Of a stretch of DNA of 42,018 nucleotides, positions 30,804 through 38,493 are shown piece after piece. Source of the stretch: Chloroflexota bacterium (GTDB lineage: Bacteria > Chloroflexota > Anaerolineae > UBA4142); assembly GCA_016215025.1 (NCBI GenBank), contig JACRMI010000187.1:1-42018 (forward strand). Direction: 5' to 3'. The position numbers were made by a program, and so were the translations under genes. The notes under the pieces are model-generated. The model did no database searches. It saw only the letters and a program-made list of their open reading frames with translations, and was not told the DNA's origin. The first letter of the stretch is position 1; every line of letters begins with the position of its first letter.

Positions 30804-31977
30804 TCACTCCGCGAGCGCTCAAATCTGCAATGTCATAGCCCATCGCGCCGAAAAGTTTTTCATTGTGCTCACCCAGGCGTGGCGGAAATTTTATTTGATA
30901 ACTGGATTCTTTGACGAATTGAGAAACGACGGCGGGTGCGGGCAGGTGAATCGTCGTGCCAGTTTTCGAATCATGTGCCGTCAGCATGTTTTTCAATACG
31001 AGGTTGTCTTCCACCACATCGCGAATGGAATTGACGGATGACGCCGGCACGCCGAGCGTCTTGAAGAATTCGATCCAATCCTCAGTTGATTTCGTGGGCG
31101 TGATTTGCGCAATGGCGTTATTCAGCGCTTGTACGGCGGCGATGCGTCCTGCGTTGCGCTTGTATTCTTCGCTAACGAGCGATGAAAATTCTGGTGTCGC
31201 GACCATCGCTTCCCATTGCTTGTCATTGCCGACGGCGACGTAGAGGAATCCATCGCGTGTGGGATACACGGATACCGGCGCAAAAAATTGATGCGTGTTG
31301 CCGCGTCGCTCGACCGCTTGTCCAAAGCTTTTTGTGAGCATCACCGGGCTGACCATCCACGATACCGCCGATTGAAACATCGAAATATCTACACGCGAAC
31401 CTTTGCCTGTGCGCTCGCGCAAATACAGTGCGCGCATGACTTGTCCGTAGGCGTGTTCACCTGCGCCGAGATCGACCATCGGCAGACCAAAGACGAGCGG
31501 CGTGCCATCACGTTCGCCGGTCAAGTCCATAAACCCGGTGCGCGCTTGGAGAATCGGATCATACGCCGCTTCGTTGCTGTCTGGACCAAAGCCCGTGATG
31601 CCGATCCATATCAAATCGGGTTTAAGCGCGCTGAGCGTTTCGTAATCCATGCCGAGCTTCGCGTAATCTTTCGGACGTTGGTTCGTCGCAAAAATATCGA
31701 CGGGCAATTTTGTGATGAGCGTATGCAAAATTTTTTTGCCTTCGTCGCACGCGAGGTTGAGCGTGATCGCTTGCTTGCCCGCGTTGTTCGGCAAAAAGTA
31801 CGCGTTCATGCCCTCTTCGCCCAGCACGTTTGCGCCCACCCAACGATTGGGATCGCCGCGCGGCGGATTCTCAACGCGAATGACGCGCATCCCTTCTTGC
31901 GCGAGATGCAGCGTGAGAAACGGCAGCGTAGTGGCTTGTTCAATTGAGAGAACAGTTAGATTTGAAAAACTGTCCAC
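30799..31977 (-). CDS. Class III (CaiB/BaiF/Frc-type) acyl-CoA transferase
   Basis: A 392-residue enzyme that moves CoA from a donor such as succinyl-CoA to a carboxylic acid. The catalytic Asp is D169 in GLPMVDLGAGEHAYGQ, at exactly the position known from formyl-CoA transferase. Family segments GFGPDSNEAAYDPILQARTGFMDLTG and LNLACDEGKKIL are present. It would produce the CoA thioester used by the downstream dehydrogenase, hydratase, SDR and mutase. It starts with GTG at 31977, only 3 bases after the VOC gene. The start codon and the preceding stop both lie in a short heptamer run. No strong ribosome site is visible, so coupling to the VOC gene is likely. Confidence 0.93.
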   Translation of the reverse strand: MDSFSNLTVLSIEQATTLPFLTLHLAQEGMRVIRVENPPRGDPNRWVGANVLGEEGMNAYFLPNNAGKQAITLNLACDEGKKILHTLITKLPVDIFATNQRPKDYAKLGMDYETLSALKPDLIWIGITGFGPDSNEAAYDPILQARTGFMDLTGERDGTPLVFGLPMVDLGAGEHAYGQVMRALYLRERTGKGSRVDISMFQSAVSWMVSPVMLTKSFGQAVERRGNTHQFFAPVSVYPTRDGFLYVAVGNDKQWEAMVATPEFSSLVSEEYKRNAGRIAAVQALNNAIAQITPTKSTEDWIEFFKTLGVPASSVNSIRDVVEDNLVLKNMLTAHDSKTGTTIHLPAPAVVSQFVKESSYQIKFPPRLGEHNEKLFGAMGYDIADLSARGVI

Positions 31978-31989
31978 TGTTCACTGACC
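31969..31989. repeat. Three heptamers at the VOC/CoA-transferase junction
   Basis: ACTGTCC, ACTGTTC and ACTGACC run back to back. They cover the GTG start of the CoA-transferase gene (31975-31977) and the TGA stop of the VOC gene (31981-31983). An inverted copy, GAACAGT, lies just inside the CoA-transferase coding region at 31950-31956. Confidence 0.55.
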
Positions 31990-32430
31990 GCTTCGCGTGT
32001 TCACTGGTTTCTTTTCTGCAAAATGAATCAACACGCCATACGTATCTTTCGGATGCACGAATGCCTCACGCCAAACGTAACCTTCGAACGAGACGCCGGG
32101 CTTGTAGGTGTGGCGATACGCGATGCGTCCACCGCGCGATTCAAACTCTTTAATCGCTTCGTCGAGATCGTCGACCTCGTACGTGATGTGATGCACGCCG
32201 GGTCCACCATTCGATTTTAGGAATTTGGCGACCGGCGAATCGTCGCGGGTTGCCTGCAACAATTCCATTTTGCTCTCGCCGATCTCGAACGGCTGATACC
32301 GAATGCCCATGTCTTCGATGAATTCGACGGGCAGGAATTTTGCGCCAAACCATTTTTCAAAATGCTCGCGCGCTTGTTCCAAATTCTCAACTGCAAGTGC
32401 TACGCGTTCAACTCGTTTTACGAATGTCAT
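31981..32430 (-). CDS. VOC-family protein, methylmalonyl-CoA epimerase-like
   Basis: A 149-residue protein with two glyoxalase-type half domains. Compared with Propionibacterium methylmalonyl-CoA epimerase it keeps the overall layout (SPVAKFL, GVHHITYEVDDLDEAI, the PKDTYGVLI end), but metal ligands differ: the first His is R9 (VERVALAV), the Gln is E56, one central His (H80/H81) is kept, and the final Glu is H136. Epimerase activity is therefore uncertain, although the neighbouring B12 mutase makes it attractive. The ATG at 32430 has GGAG about 8 bases upstream. It appears to be the first gene of the CoA-ester gene group, behind a repeat-filled gap of about 200 bases. Confidence 0.8.
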   Translation of the reverse strand: MTFVKRVERVALAVENLEQAREHFEKWFGAKFLPVEFIEDMGIRYQPFEIGESKMELLQATRDDSPVAKFLKSNGGPGVHHITYEVDDLDEAIKEFESRGGRIAYRHTYKPGVSFEGYVWREAFVHPKDTYGVLIHFAEKKPVNTRSGQ

Positions 32431-32447
32431 GCCTTGTCTCCAAGCAT

Positions 32448-32584
32448 GTCATTGCGAGCGAAGCGTCGGACGAACTACGTCCGCGCAATCCCCAATTCTG
32501 CGACGGACGCGTACGCGGCTTGGTCGCGATCCTTCGACTCCGCAGCAAAAACGCTGCTCCGCTCAGGACGCACCTCGCAATGAC
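32448..32584. mobile_element. 137-bp MITE-like element with GTCATTGCGAG inverted ends
   Basis: Perfect 11-base terminal inverted repeats (GTCATTGCGAG at 32448-32458, CTCGCAATGAC at 32574-32584) bound a non-coding, hairpin-rich interior. A degenerate relative lies at 2421-2596. The sequence resembles non-autonomous palindromic elements that are common in many bacterial genomes. No transposase is in the window and no target duplication is obvious. Confidence 0.65.
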
Positions 32585-32597
32585 AGGCCAAGTCTTT

Positions 32598-32632
32598 GTC
32601 ATTTGCTCATTTGTCATTCTTGATTTTCAATC
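32598..32632. repeat. Heptamer array (5 units) at the 3' end of the HisC-like gene
   Basis: Units GTCATTT, GCTCATT, TGTCATT, CTTGATT and TTCAATC run in register. The TGA of the aminotransferase gene (32627-32629) lies in the last unit. Together with the MITE-like element it fills the 196-base gap to the VOC gene. Confidence 0.65.
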
Positions 32633-33745
32633 CGCCAGGACATCTCTCATTGCATTTAGCATCTTTTCGTTCTGATCGTGCGTGCCGACTGTCACGCGCA
32701 CGGCATTGGGCATTCCAAAGCCCGCCATCGGACGAATGATGACGCCGCGTCTTAGCATCCCTTCATTCAAATTCTTTACGTCGCAGGGCAAATCGACGAG
32801 CAGAATAAAATTCGTTTGCGACGGAACGTAGGTTAGGTCAAGATCGGAAAAACCTTGATACAGAAACTCGCGTTCGCGCGCGATCAATTCCTTGGTCGCT
32901 TGCAAATGCGCGTGATCGTCGAGCGCAGCGGCGGCGGCGCGCAAAATTGGCTCGCCAGTGTTGAAAACGATTTGCGCGTGCTGCAAATAGTGAGTCATCG
33001 CATGGGTTGCAATGGCATAGCCGATGCGCAGATTCGCCATCCCGTACGATTTGGAAAAACCGCGCAAGACAATGACGTTATCCTTTCCATTCTTTACGTA
33101 ATCGAGCGTGTTGGGAAAATCAGACCCATCGGCAAAATCGCAATACGATTCGTCAAAAACGACCACCGCTGTTGAGGGAACGCGCTGCATAAACGCAGCG
33201 ACCTCATCGCGTGTTACAATGGTCCCTGTCGGATTGTTGGGATTGCAAATGAAAATCACGCGCGTATTGTCGGTGATCGCGTCGGCGATGGCGCGCAAGT
33301 TGTATCGATAACGGTCATGCGTTGTGGCGACGGCGACACCGCCAAGCATCTTGGTAAAGATAGGGTAGAGGGGGAAGGTCGGATCGCAATAAATCGCTTC
33401 GCCGCCGTCGAACAGAAAAGCGTGTGCGATCATTCGTAAGATGTCGCTGAGACCGTTGCCCGTCATGAAATTATTCTCGTTGAATGTATTGCCATCGTGT
33501 GCGTTATAATAACATGCGAGCTTGAGTCGCAGATGTTTGTCGGCAACACCCGGATAACGATGTCCATTTTTCAACGCGTCTTCAAACGCGGCAACCGCAA
33601 GCGGCGACGGACCCAGCGGATTTTCGTTCGATCCCAGTTTAACGACATCGGTCAAGCCGTATTCTTCTTGCACCTCTTCGATTGGCTTGCCACCGATGTA
33701 GGCTGGCACGGTCAATAAATGTGGATTGAGCCGCAGATTCTTCAT
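32627..33745 (-). CDS. hisC: HisC-like PLP aminotransferase
   Basis: A 372-residue fold-type I aminotransferase of the histidinol-phosphate aminotransferase family. Schiff-base Lys K232 is in RGFSKSYGMANLRIGY. Other landmarks are LGSNENPLGPSP, ICNPNNPTGT (167-176), VFDESYCDFA and the C-terminal VRVTVGTHDQNEKML. HisC acts in histidine synthesis, but paralogues transaminate aromatic or other amino acids. No other his gene is near, and the ATG overlaps the Mo-hydroxylase stop by 4 bases (ATGA), which argues for a catabolic role with that enzyme. The stop codon is in a heptamer array. Confidence 0.88.
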   Translation of the reverse strand: MKNLRLNPHLLTVPAYIGGKPIEEVQEEYGLTDVVKLGSNENPLGPSPLAVAAFEDALKNGHRYPGVADKHLRLKLACYYNAHDGNTFNENNFMTGNGLSDILRMIAHAFLFDGGEAIYCDPTFPLYPIFTKMLGGVAVATTHDRYRYNLRAIADAITDNTRVIFICNPNNPTGTIVTRDEVAAFMQRVPSTAVVVFDESYCDFADGSDFPNTLDYVKNGKDNVIVLRGFSKSYGMANLRIGYAIATHAMTHYLQHAQIVFNTGEPILRAAAAALDDHAHLQATKELIAREREFLYQGFSDLDLTYVPSQTNFILLVDLPCDVKNLNEGMLRRGVIIRPMAGFGMPNAVRVTVGTHDQNEKMLNAMRDVLAD

Positions 33746-36084
33746 TGATTCTCCCGAATCGCCTTGAGGACACGTTCGCCCGTCATCGGCACCTGAGTCA
33801 GACGCACACCAATCGCGTTATAAATCGCGTTCGCAATCGCAGGCGCAGTTGGCGTGCCGCCCATCTCGCCGACACCCTTTGCGCCGAATGGACCTTCGGG
33901 GTCGGCGGTCTCGACAATCACCGTTTCGATTTGCGGCATGTCGAGCGCGGTCGGCACGCGATAATCGAGAAAAGTCGGATTGAGCACGCGACCCTCACGC
34001 ACGAGCAGTTCTTCTGTGAGCGCATAACCGACGCCCATTTGCACCCCGCCTTCGATTTGGCCTTCGACATACATCGGATTGATGGCGCGACCAACATCGT
34101 GCGCTGCGACGATTTTCAACACGCGCACTTTGCCCGTTTCAATATCGACTTCGACTTCGACGGCTTGCGCGCCAAAACCATACGCGGCAGAAATATTTCC
34201 CTTGTACGTATCCTTATCGACCAACTTGGTTGGCGGATCGTACCAACCGTTGCCGATCACGACACTGCCACCTTCGCGATAGTGCATCGAACGCACAACC
34301 TTGTCGAACGCAATCGATTTCGTCCCATCTTTCGTACGAATGATGCGGTCGCGACTTTCCAAGGTGTCCGCTGGTACTTGAAGCATCTGCGCTGCCGCAT
34401 CGAAAATCTGTCGGCGCGCATCTTTGGCGGCAATCCATGCGGCGTTGCCCGCAATAAATGTTGTGCGGCTTGCATGCGTGCCAACATCCCAGGGCTTGAT
34501 GGATGTATCCGAATTGATGACGGACACATCGTCGATGCGCACGCCGAGCGATTCAGCGACGATTTGCGCGAGCGCAGTTTCCGAACCTTGCCCGATTTCC
34601 GTCGAGCCAGAAACCAAGACCACGCGCCCAAAGTCATCAACCTTGACTGTTGCGCCGCAACCATCGCTGCGATAAATGCGCGCGCCACCACCAACGTTGA
34701 GTGTGCAAGCAATTCCAATCCCGCGTCGAAGTGGAGATTGGAGATTGGAGATTGGAGATTGGCTTTGCGCCGTGTAACCTGCAACCTGCGACCTGCGCTC
34801 CCAGCCAATTCGTTCCGCGACTTCGGTGATGCACTCTTTCAACCCACACGATGTGATTTTCAATCCTTGCAATGTTTCTTCGTTGGGACGATTTGCATTC
34901 AGCAATCGAAACTCGACGGGGTCCATGCCGAGCTTCTCTGCGACCATGTCCATCTGCGTCTCGACAAAGAACGTCGATTGCGGATTGCCATAGCCGCGCA
35001 TCGCGCCGGTCGGCGGATTGTTCGTGTATGCGACATCGGCAACAAATTTCGCGTGTGGAATCCGATACAAACTCGCAACGGTTTCCATCATCACGAGTGG
35101 CGTGACCGCGCCCCACGAAATGTACGCGCCTGCGTCGAGCAACATGCGCGCATCGCGCACCCATAAAGTGCCGTCGCGTTTTGCACCCGTGCGCATATGA
35201 ACACGCGCCGGTTGCCGCACCGCACTCGCCATGAATTCTTCTTCGCGCGTAAAGGCAACGCGCACCGGCTTGCTCGCGGCTTTCGCCAGCAACGCAGCAA
35301 TCGGCTCAAAGGGATAAACGTCTAGTCCGCGTCCGAACGCACCGCCAATCGCCGGCTGGATCACGCGAATGTCGCGACCTGGGACGCCGAGCGCTTCGGA
35401 CAAATCGCGCTGAAGCAAGAATGGAATTTGCGTCGTGCTCCACAGCGTGAGACGTCCTTGCAAATCGAATGAGGCAAGGCAGAACGATGTTTCCATCGCG
35501 CTGTGCGTCACGTAGGGCAATTCGTAATCGCTCTCGACGATCACATCGGCTGAATCGAAAGCGCGTTCCGCGTCGCCATGCGAATAATCGTAACGCGTGA
35601 ACAAATTCGATTGCTTGTCTTCATGCACGAGCGGCGCGCCTTCGGCTAACGCGCTTGCGGGGTCGAACAAATTTGGCAGCGGCTCGTATTCCACCTTGAT
35701 GAGATCGAGTGCTTCTTCCGCTGTATCCTCGTCAATTGCCGCAACAGCCGCAACCTCATCGCGATAGCAGCGTACCTTGTCGCCTTTGATCGGCGTGTTG
35801 TCCATGCCATAACCGAATTTGCGTATTGGATTATCTGCGCCAGTGATAACTGCTTTAACGCCGGGCAACTTGCGCGCGCGACTCACATCAATCGAAAGGA
35901 TGCGGGCATGTGGGATACGCGCATACAAAATCTTGCCGACGAGCATACCGGGCAAATGCAGGTCGTGTCCGTATTCGGCACGACCGGTCGCTTTGTCCAT
36001 GGCATCGAGTTTGGGAACACGCTGACCAACAACGGAGTGTGGGAGTGTTGAGTATGGGGGTGTGGGAGTATGGGGGTCTTTCAT
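33742..36084 (-). CDS. Xanthine dehydrogenase-family molybdopterin-binding subunit
   Basis: A 780-residue Mo-cofactor subunit that hydroxylates a heterocycle, aldehyde or similar carbon, using water. It has the N-terminal DAMDKATGRAEYGHDL, central GGAFGRGLDVYPFEP and GAMRGYGNPQST, and C-terminal GAKGVGEMGG with catalytic E740. There is no CO-dehydrogenase AYRCSFR motif. The start at 36084 overlaps the 2Fe-2S subunit stop by ATGA. Two segments are made of intergenic-type repeats kept in frame: residues about 3-17 (PHTPTPPYSTLPHS) and QSPISNLQSP near 34732-34762. Both are probably surface insertions. No FAD-binding subunit is encoded beside it, so the electron route beyond the 2Fe-2S protein is open. 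The substrate is unknown. Confidence 0.92.
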   Translation of the reverse strand: MKDPHTPTPPYSTLPHSVVGQRVPKLDAMDKATGRAEYGHDLHLPGMLVGKILYARIPHARILSIDVSRARKLPGVKAVITGADNPIRKFGYGMDNTPIKGDKVRCYRDEVAAVAAIDEDTAEEALDLIKVEYEPLPNLFDPASALAEGAPLVHEDKQSNLFTRYDYSHGDAERAFDSADVIVESDYELPYVTHSAMETSFCLASFDLQGRLTLWSTTQIPFLLQRDLSEALGVPGRDIRVIQPAIGGAFGRGLDVYPFEPIAALLAKAASKPVRVAFTREEEFMASAVRQPARVHMRTGAKRDGTLWVRDARMLLDAGAYISWGAVTPLVMMETVASLYRIPHAKFVADVAYTNNPPTGAMRGYGNPQSTFFVETQMDMVAEKLGMDPVEFRLLNANRPNEETLQGLKITSCGLKECITEVAERIGWERRSQVAGYTAQSQSPISNLQSPLRRGIGIACTLNVGGGARIYRSDGCGATVKVDDFGRVVLVSGSTEIGQGSETALAQIVAESLGVRIDDVSVINSDTSIKPWDVGTHASRTTFIAGNAAWIAAKDARRQIFDAAAQMLQVPADTLESRDRIIRTKDGTKSIAFDKVVRSMHYREGGSVVIGNGWYDPPTKLVDKDTYKGNISAAYGFGAQAVEVEVDIETGKVRVLKIVAAHDVGRAINPMYVEGQIEGGVQMGVGYALTEELLVREGRVLNPTFLDYRVPTALDMPQIETVIVETADPEGPFGAKGVGEMGGTPTAPAIANAIYNAIGVRLTQVPMTGERVLKAIRENQ
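34732..34762. repeat. In-frame heptamer array inside the Mo-hydroxylase gene
   Basis: Four perfect 7-base units TGGAGAT plus three bases. On the coding strand (CCAATCT units) they are translated as QSPISNLQSP, a 7-residue period arising from three frames of one heptamer. This is the same class of repeat that fills intergenic gaps elsewhere in the block. Confidence 0.8.
36036..36075. repeat. Octamer array at the start of the Mo-hydroxylase gene
   Basis: Five 8-base units of the type (A/G)GT(G/A)TGGG. They start a few codons after the ATG (36082-36084) and encode a Pro/Thr/His-rich stretch at the extreme N-terminus. Homology to the family begins only after it. Confidence 0.65.
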
Positions 36085-36542
36085 TTGCTCACATCCAAAA
36101 TCGCTTCCACAATTTTTTGATAGCCGGTGCAGCGACACAGATTGCCCGCAATCGCCTCGCGCACTTGCCCTTCGGTTGGATGCGGATGATGGTTCAACAA
36201 CGCAACGCTCGATACGACGATGCCGGGGGTGCAATAGCCGCATTGAACGCCACCATGCGCGACGATAGCTTTTTGCACCGGATGCGGTTCGCCGTTTTGG
36301 AGTACGCCTTCGACGGTGACGACTTCTCGTCTATCGGTGTCAATCGCCAACACTAGACACGATGGCACCGGTTCGTTATCCAGTAAAACGGTACACGCAC
36401 CACAGTCGCCGCTATCGCAACCCAAGTGTGTGCCGCGCAATTCTAATTTATCGCGCAACGCGTCGAGCAATGAGTCGCGCGGATCGACGACGAGTTCGTG
36501 CAAATCACCGTTGACGGTGAGAGTGATTTGGTGTTGAGGCAT
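36081..36542 (-). CDS. 2Fe-2S subunit of a molybdenum hydroxylase
   Basis: A 153-residue electron-transfer subunit with two clusters. The N-terminal plant-type ferredoxin site uses C42, C47, C50 and C62 (GCDSGDCGAC, then PSCLVLA). The C-terminal helical site uses C101, C104, C136 and C138 (QCGYCTPG, NLCRCTGY). Size and motifs match CoxS/XdhC-like small subunits. The ATG at 36542 has AGGAG 6 bases upstream. It overlaps the Mo subunit gene by ATGA and lies 27 bases after the permease gene, so transporter and hydroxylase are probably one transcript. Confidence 0.95.
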   Translation of the reverse strand: MPQHQITLTVNGDLHELVVDPRDSLLDALRDKLELRGTHLGCDSGDCGACTVLLDNEPVPSCLVLAIDTDRREVVTVEGVLQNGEPHPVQKAIVAHGGVQCGYCTPGIVVSSVALLNHHPHPTEGQVREAIAGNLCRCTGYQKIVEAILDVSK

Positions 36543-36569
36543 TCAATCTCCTGCAAATATCATTATTGG

Positions 36570-37451
36570 TTACACATGCCGCAAACGTGGATCAAGTGCA
36601 TCACGCAAGCCATCGCCCATCAAGTTGAAACCCAGCACCGCAAGAAAAATCGCAATGCCCGGAAAGGTTGCCATGTACGACGCGCTAAAAATATAATTGC
36701 GTCCTTCGCCCAACATCGCGCCCCATTCCGGCGTCGGCGATTGCACACCCAGACCGAGAAAGCCCAAGCCCGCCGCGACCAGAATCGCCGTGCCGAGGTT
36801 TAACGTCGCCTGGACGATCACCGGAGCCATTGCGTTAGGCAGCACGTGGAGCAGAATGATTCTGCCATCGTGGACTCCCACCGAATGCGCCGCTTCGACG
36901 TAAGTTTGGTGGCGAATGGTTAACACCGAACCGCGCACTAACCGAATAAACGATGGAATGGCGCTGACGCCGACGGAGATGATGACGTTCTGCAAGCCCA
37001 CGCCCAGGATGGCGACGAGTGAAAGTGCGAGCAAGAAACCTGGGAATGAAAGTAGAACATCGGCAACGCGTTGAATAATCAAATCGATCCAACCGCCGTA
37101 ATAGCCCGAGAGCGAGCCCAACGGGACGCCGACCGCAAGCCCCAGCCCAACGGCGAGAAAACCAATCGTGAGCGACCAACGCGCGCCATAGAGCAAGCGC
37201 GTAAAGATATCGCGTCCCAAGTAATCCGTGCCGAGGATGAATTCTGACGAAGGTGGGCGCATGGCCTGGGATAATTTTTGGCGTTCGGGATCGCTCGGCG
37301 ATATGAGCGGCGCGGCGATACTTGCCCCAATCATAACCAGCAAAACCATCAATCCCAGCACAGCCGAGCGACGACGCAAAAATCGTCGCCAAACATCCAG
37401 CAACGGTTGAAATTTTTCCAAGCGGTCAGAGTTCGATTCAATGTTAAGCAT
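36570..37451 (-). CDS. dppC: Dipeptide/oligopeptide-type ABC transporter permease, DppC-like
   Basis: A 293-residue inner-membrane permease with an N-terminal segment (about 31-51), the marker FILGTDYLGRDIFTRLLYGARWSL, five further membrane segments and the EAA loop EAAHSVGVHDGRIILLHVLPN that contacts the ATPase. The start at 37451 overlaps the dppB-like stop by 8 bases. It forms the channel with DppB. No ATPase gene (DppD/DppF) follows; the next gene is the 2Fe-2S subunit. Cargo may be peptides, but the transporter family also carries nickel, opines and other amides. Confidence 0.95.
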   Translation of the reverse strand: MLNIESNSDRLEKFQPLLDVWRRFLRRRSAVLGLMVLLVMIGASIAAPLISPSDPERQKLSQAMRPPSSEFILGTDYLGRDIFTRLLYGARWSLTIGFLAVGLGLAVGVPLGSLSGYYGGWIDLIIQRVADVLLSFPGFLLALSLVAILGVGLQNVIISVGVSAIPSFIRLVRGSVLTIRHQTYVEAAHSVGVHDGRIILLHVLPNAMAPVIVQATLNLGTAILVAAGLGFLGLGVQSPTPEWGAMLGEGRNYIFSASYMATFPGIAIFLAVLGFNLMGDGLRDALDPRLRHV

Positions 37452-38364
37452 AGTGAATTCGCGGATCGAGATAAGCATATAGTACATCGACTAGGACGTT
37501 GAGCAAGATAAAGATCGTTGCAAAAATCAGTACAACGCCTTGCACCGTTGGATAGTCACGCGCCGAGATCGAGTCGAGCAGGAGGCGTCCGAGACCGGGC
37601 CAGCCGAAAACGGATTCGGTCAATACCGCTCCGCCGAGCAGGTTGCCCAACTGAAGACCGATCACGGTGAGCACCGGAATGAAGGCATTCTTGAGCGCGT
37701 GATGAAAAATGACGCGGCGTTCGCTCATTCCCTTCGCGCGCGCTGTGCGCACGTAATCGTGCCCCAACACTTCGAGCATACTCGACCGGGTCATGCGCGC
37801 GATCAAGGCGACTGAGAATGCGGCGAGTGTGATCGATGGCAGGATAAAGCTAGTCGGTCCATCGTTGCCGGCGGCGGGCAAGATTTTCAAATTGACCGCA
37901 AAGAAAATGATAAGCATCAGTCCTAGCCAATACGCCGGCATCGAAGTTCCAAACAGTGTCAGAATCGAAGTCAGGTAATCGATGAACGAGTTGCGGCGCG
38001 TGGCGGCAATCACCCCACCGACAATTCCCAAAATAGAAGCTAGCGCCGTACTAACGAGGGCAAGTTGCAGCGTGGCAGGTAACCGCGCGAGCACTTCGCT
38101 CAACACCGGCTCGGATGTGCGCGCCGATACCCCCAAATCGCCGCGCAGAAGATGACTGAGAAAACTCCAGTATTGCACGATCAAAGGTTGATCGAGACCC
38201 AGTTGCGTCCTCAAGCGCACGACATCTTCCTCGGTCGCCAAGAGTCCGGCGATCACACGCGCGGGATCACCTGGCAACAAATGGAGCATTAAAAAGACAA
38301 TGATCGTAATTCCGAACAGTGTGATGATGGCGGCAATGAGACGTTGTTGAATATAGCGTAACAT
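37444..38364 (-). CDS. dppB: Dipeptide/oligopeptide-type ABC transporter permease, DppB-like
   Basis: A 306-residue permease with the family N-terminus MLRYIQQRLIAAIITLFGI, HLLPGDPARVI, six membrane segments and the EAA loop (YVRTARAKGMSERRVIFHHALKNA). It ends with YAYLDPRIHYA, as usual. It partners with the DppC-like subunit. The ATG at 38364 is directly preceded by an octamer array (38363-38402), and no Shine-Dalgarno sequence is present, so initiation may be weak or leaderless-like. Confidence 0.95.
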   Translation of the reverse strand: MLRYIQQRLIAAIITLFGITIIVFLMLHLLPGDPARVIAGLLATEEDVVRLRTQLGLDQPLIVQYWSFLSHLLRGDLGVSARTSEPVLSEVLARLPATLQLALVSTALASILGIVGGVIAATRRNSFIDYLTSILTLFGTSMPAYWLGLMLIIFFAVNLKILPAAGNDGPTSFILPSITLAAFSVALIARMTRSSMLEVLGHDYVRTARAKGMSERRVIFHHALKNAFIPVLTVIGLQLGNLLGGAVLTESVFGWPGLGRLLLDSISARDYPTVQGVVLIFATIFILLNVLVDVLYAYLDPRIHYA

Positions 38365-38402
38365 AGTTGGTTAGTGCGTTTGTGCAATAGTGCGATAGTT
38401 GG
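38363..38402. repeat. Octamer array abutting the dppB start
   Basis: Five 8-base units: ATAGTTGG, TTAGTGCG, TTTGTGCA, ATAGTGCG, ATAGTTGG. The first bases overlap the dppB start codon (38362-38364). It is the inverted counterpart of the array at 38494-38533. The roughly 90 bases between the arrays hold no gene. Confidence 0.75.
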
Positions 38403-38493
38403 CTCGCGCATTTCATCTTGCTCACGAGCGCGGATTGCGTCTTTGGAACTGAGCTTGACATTCGCTAATCCGCCGTAATCGTGCCGAGTTTAT

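Noticed and set aside
11990..37451. Identical 8-base overlap ATGCTTAA at two unrelated gene pairs (GH43/CE8 and dppB/dppC)
   Set aside because: Stop-start overlaps of this type are common and two matches in 42 kb can arise by chance.
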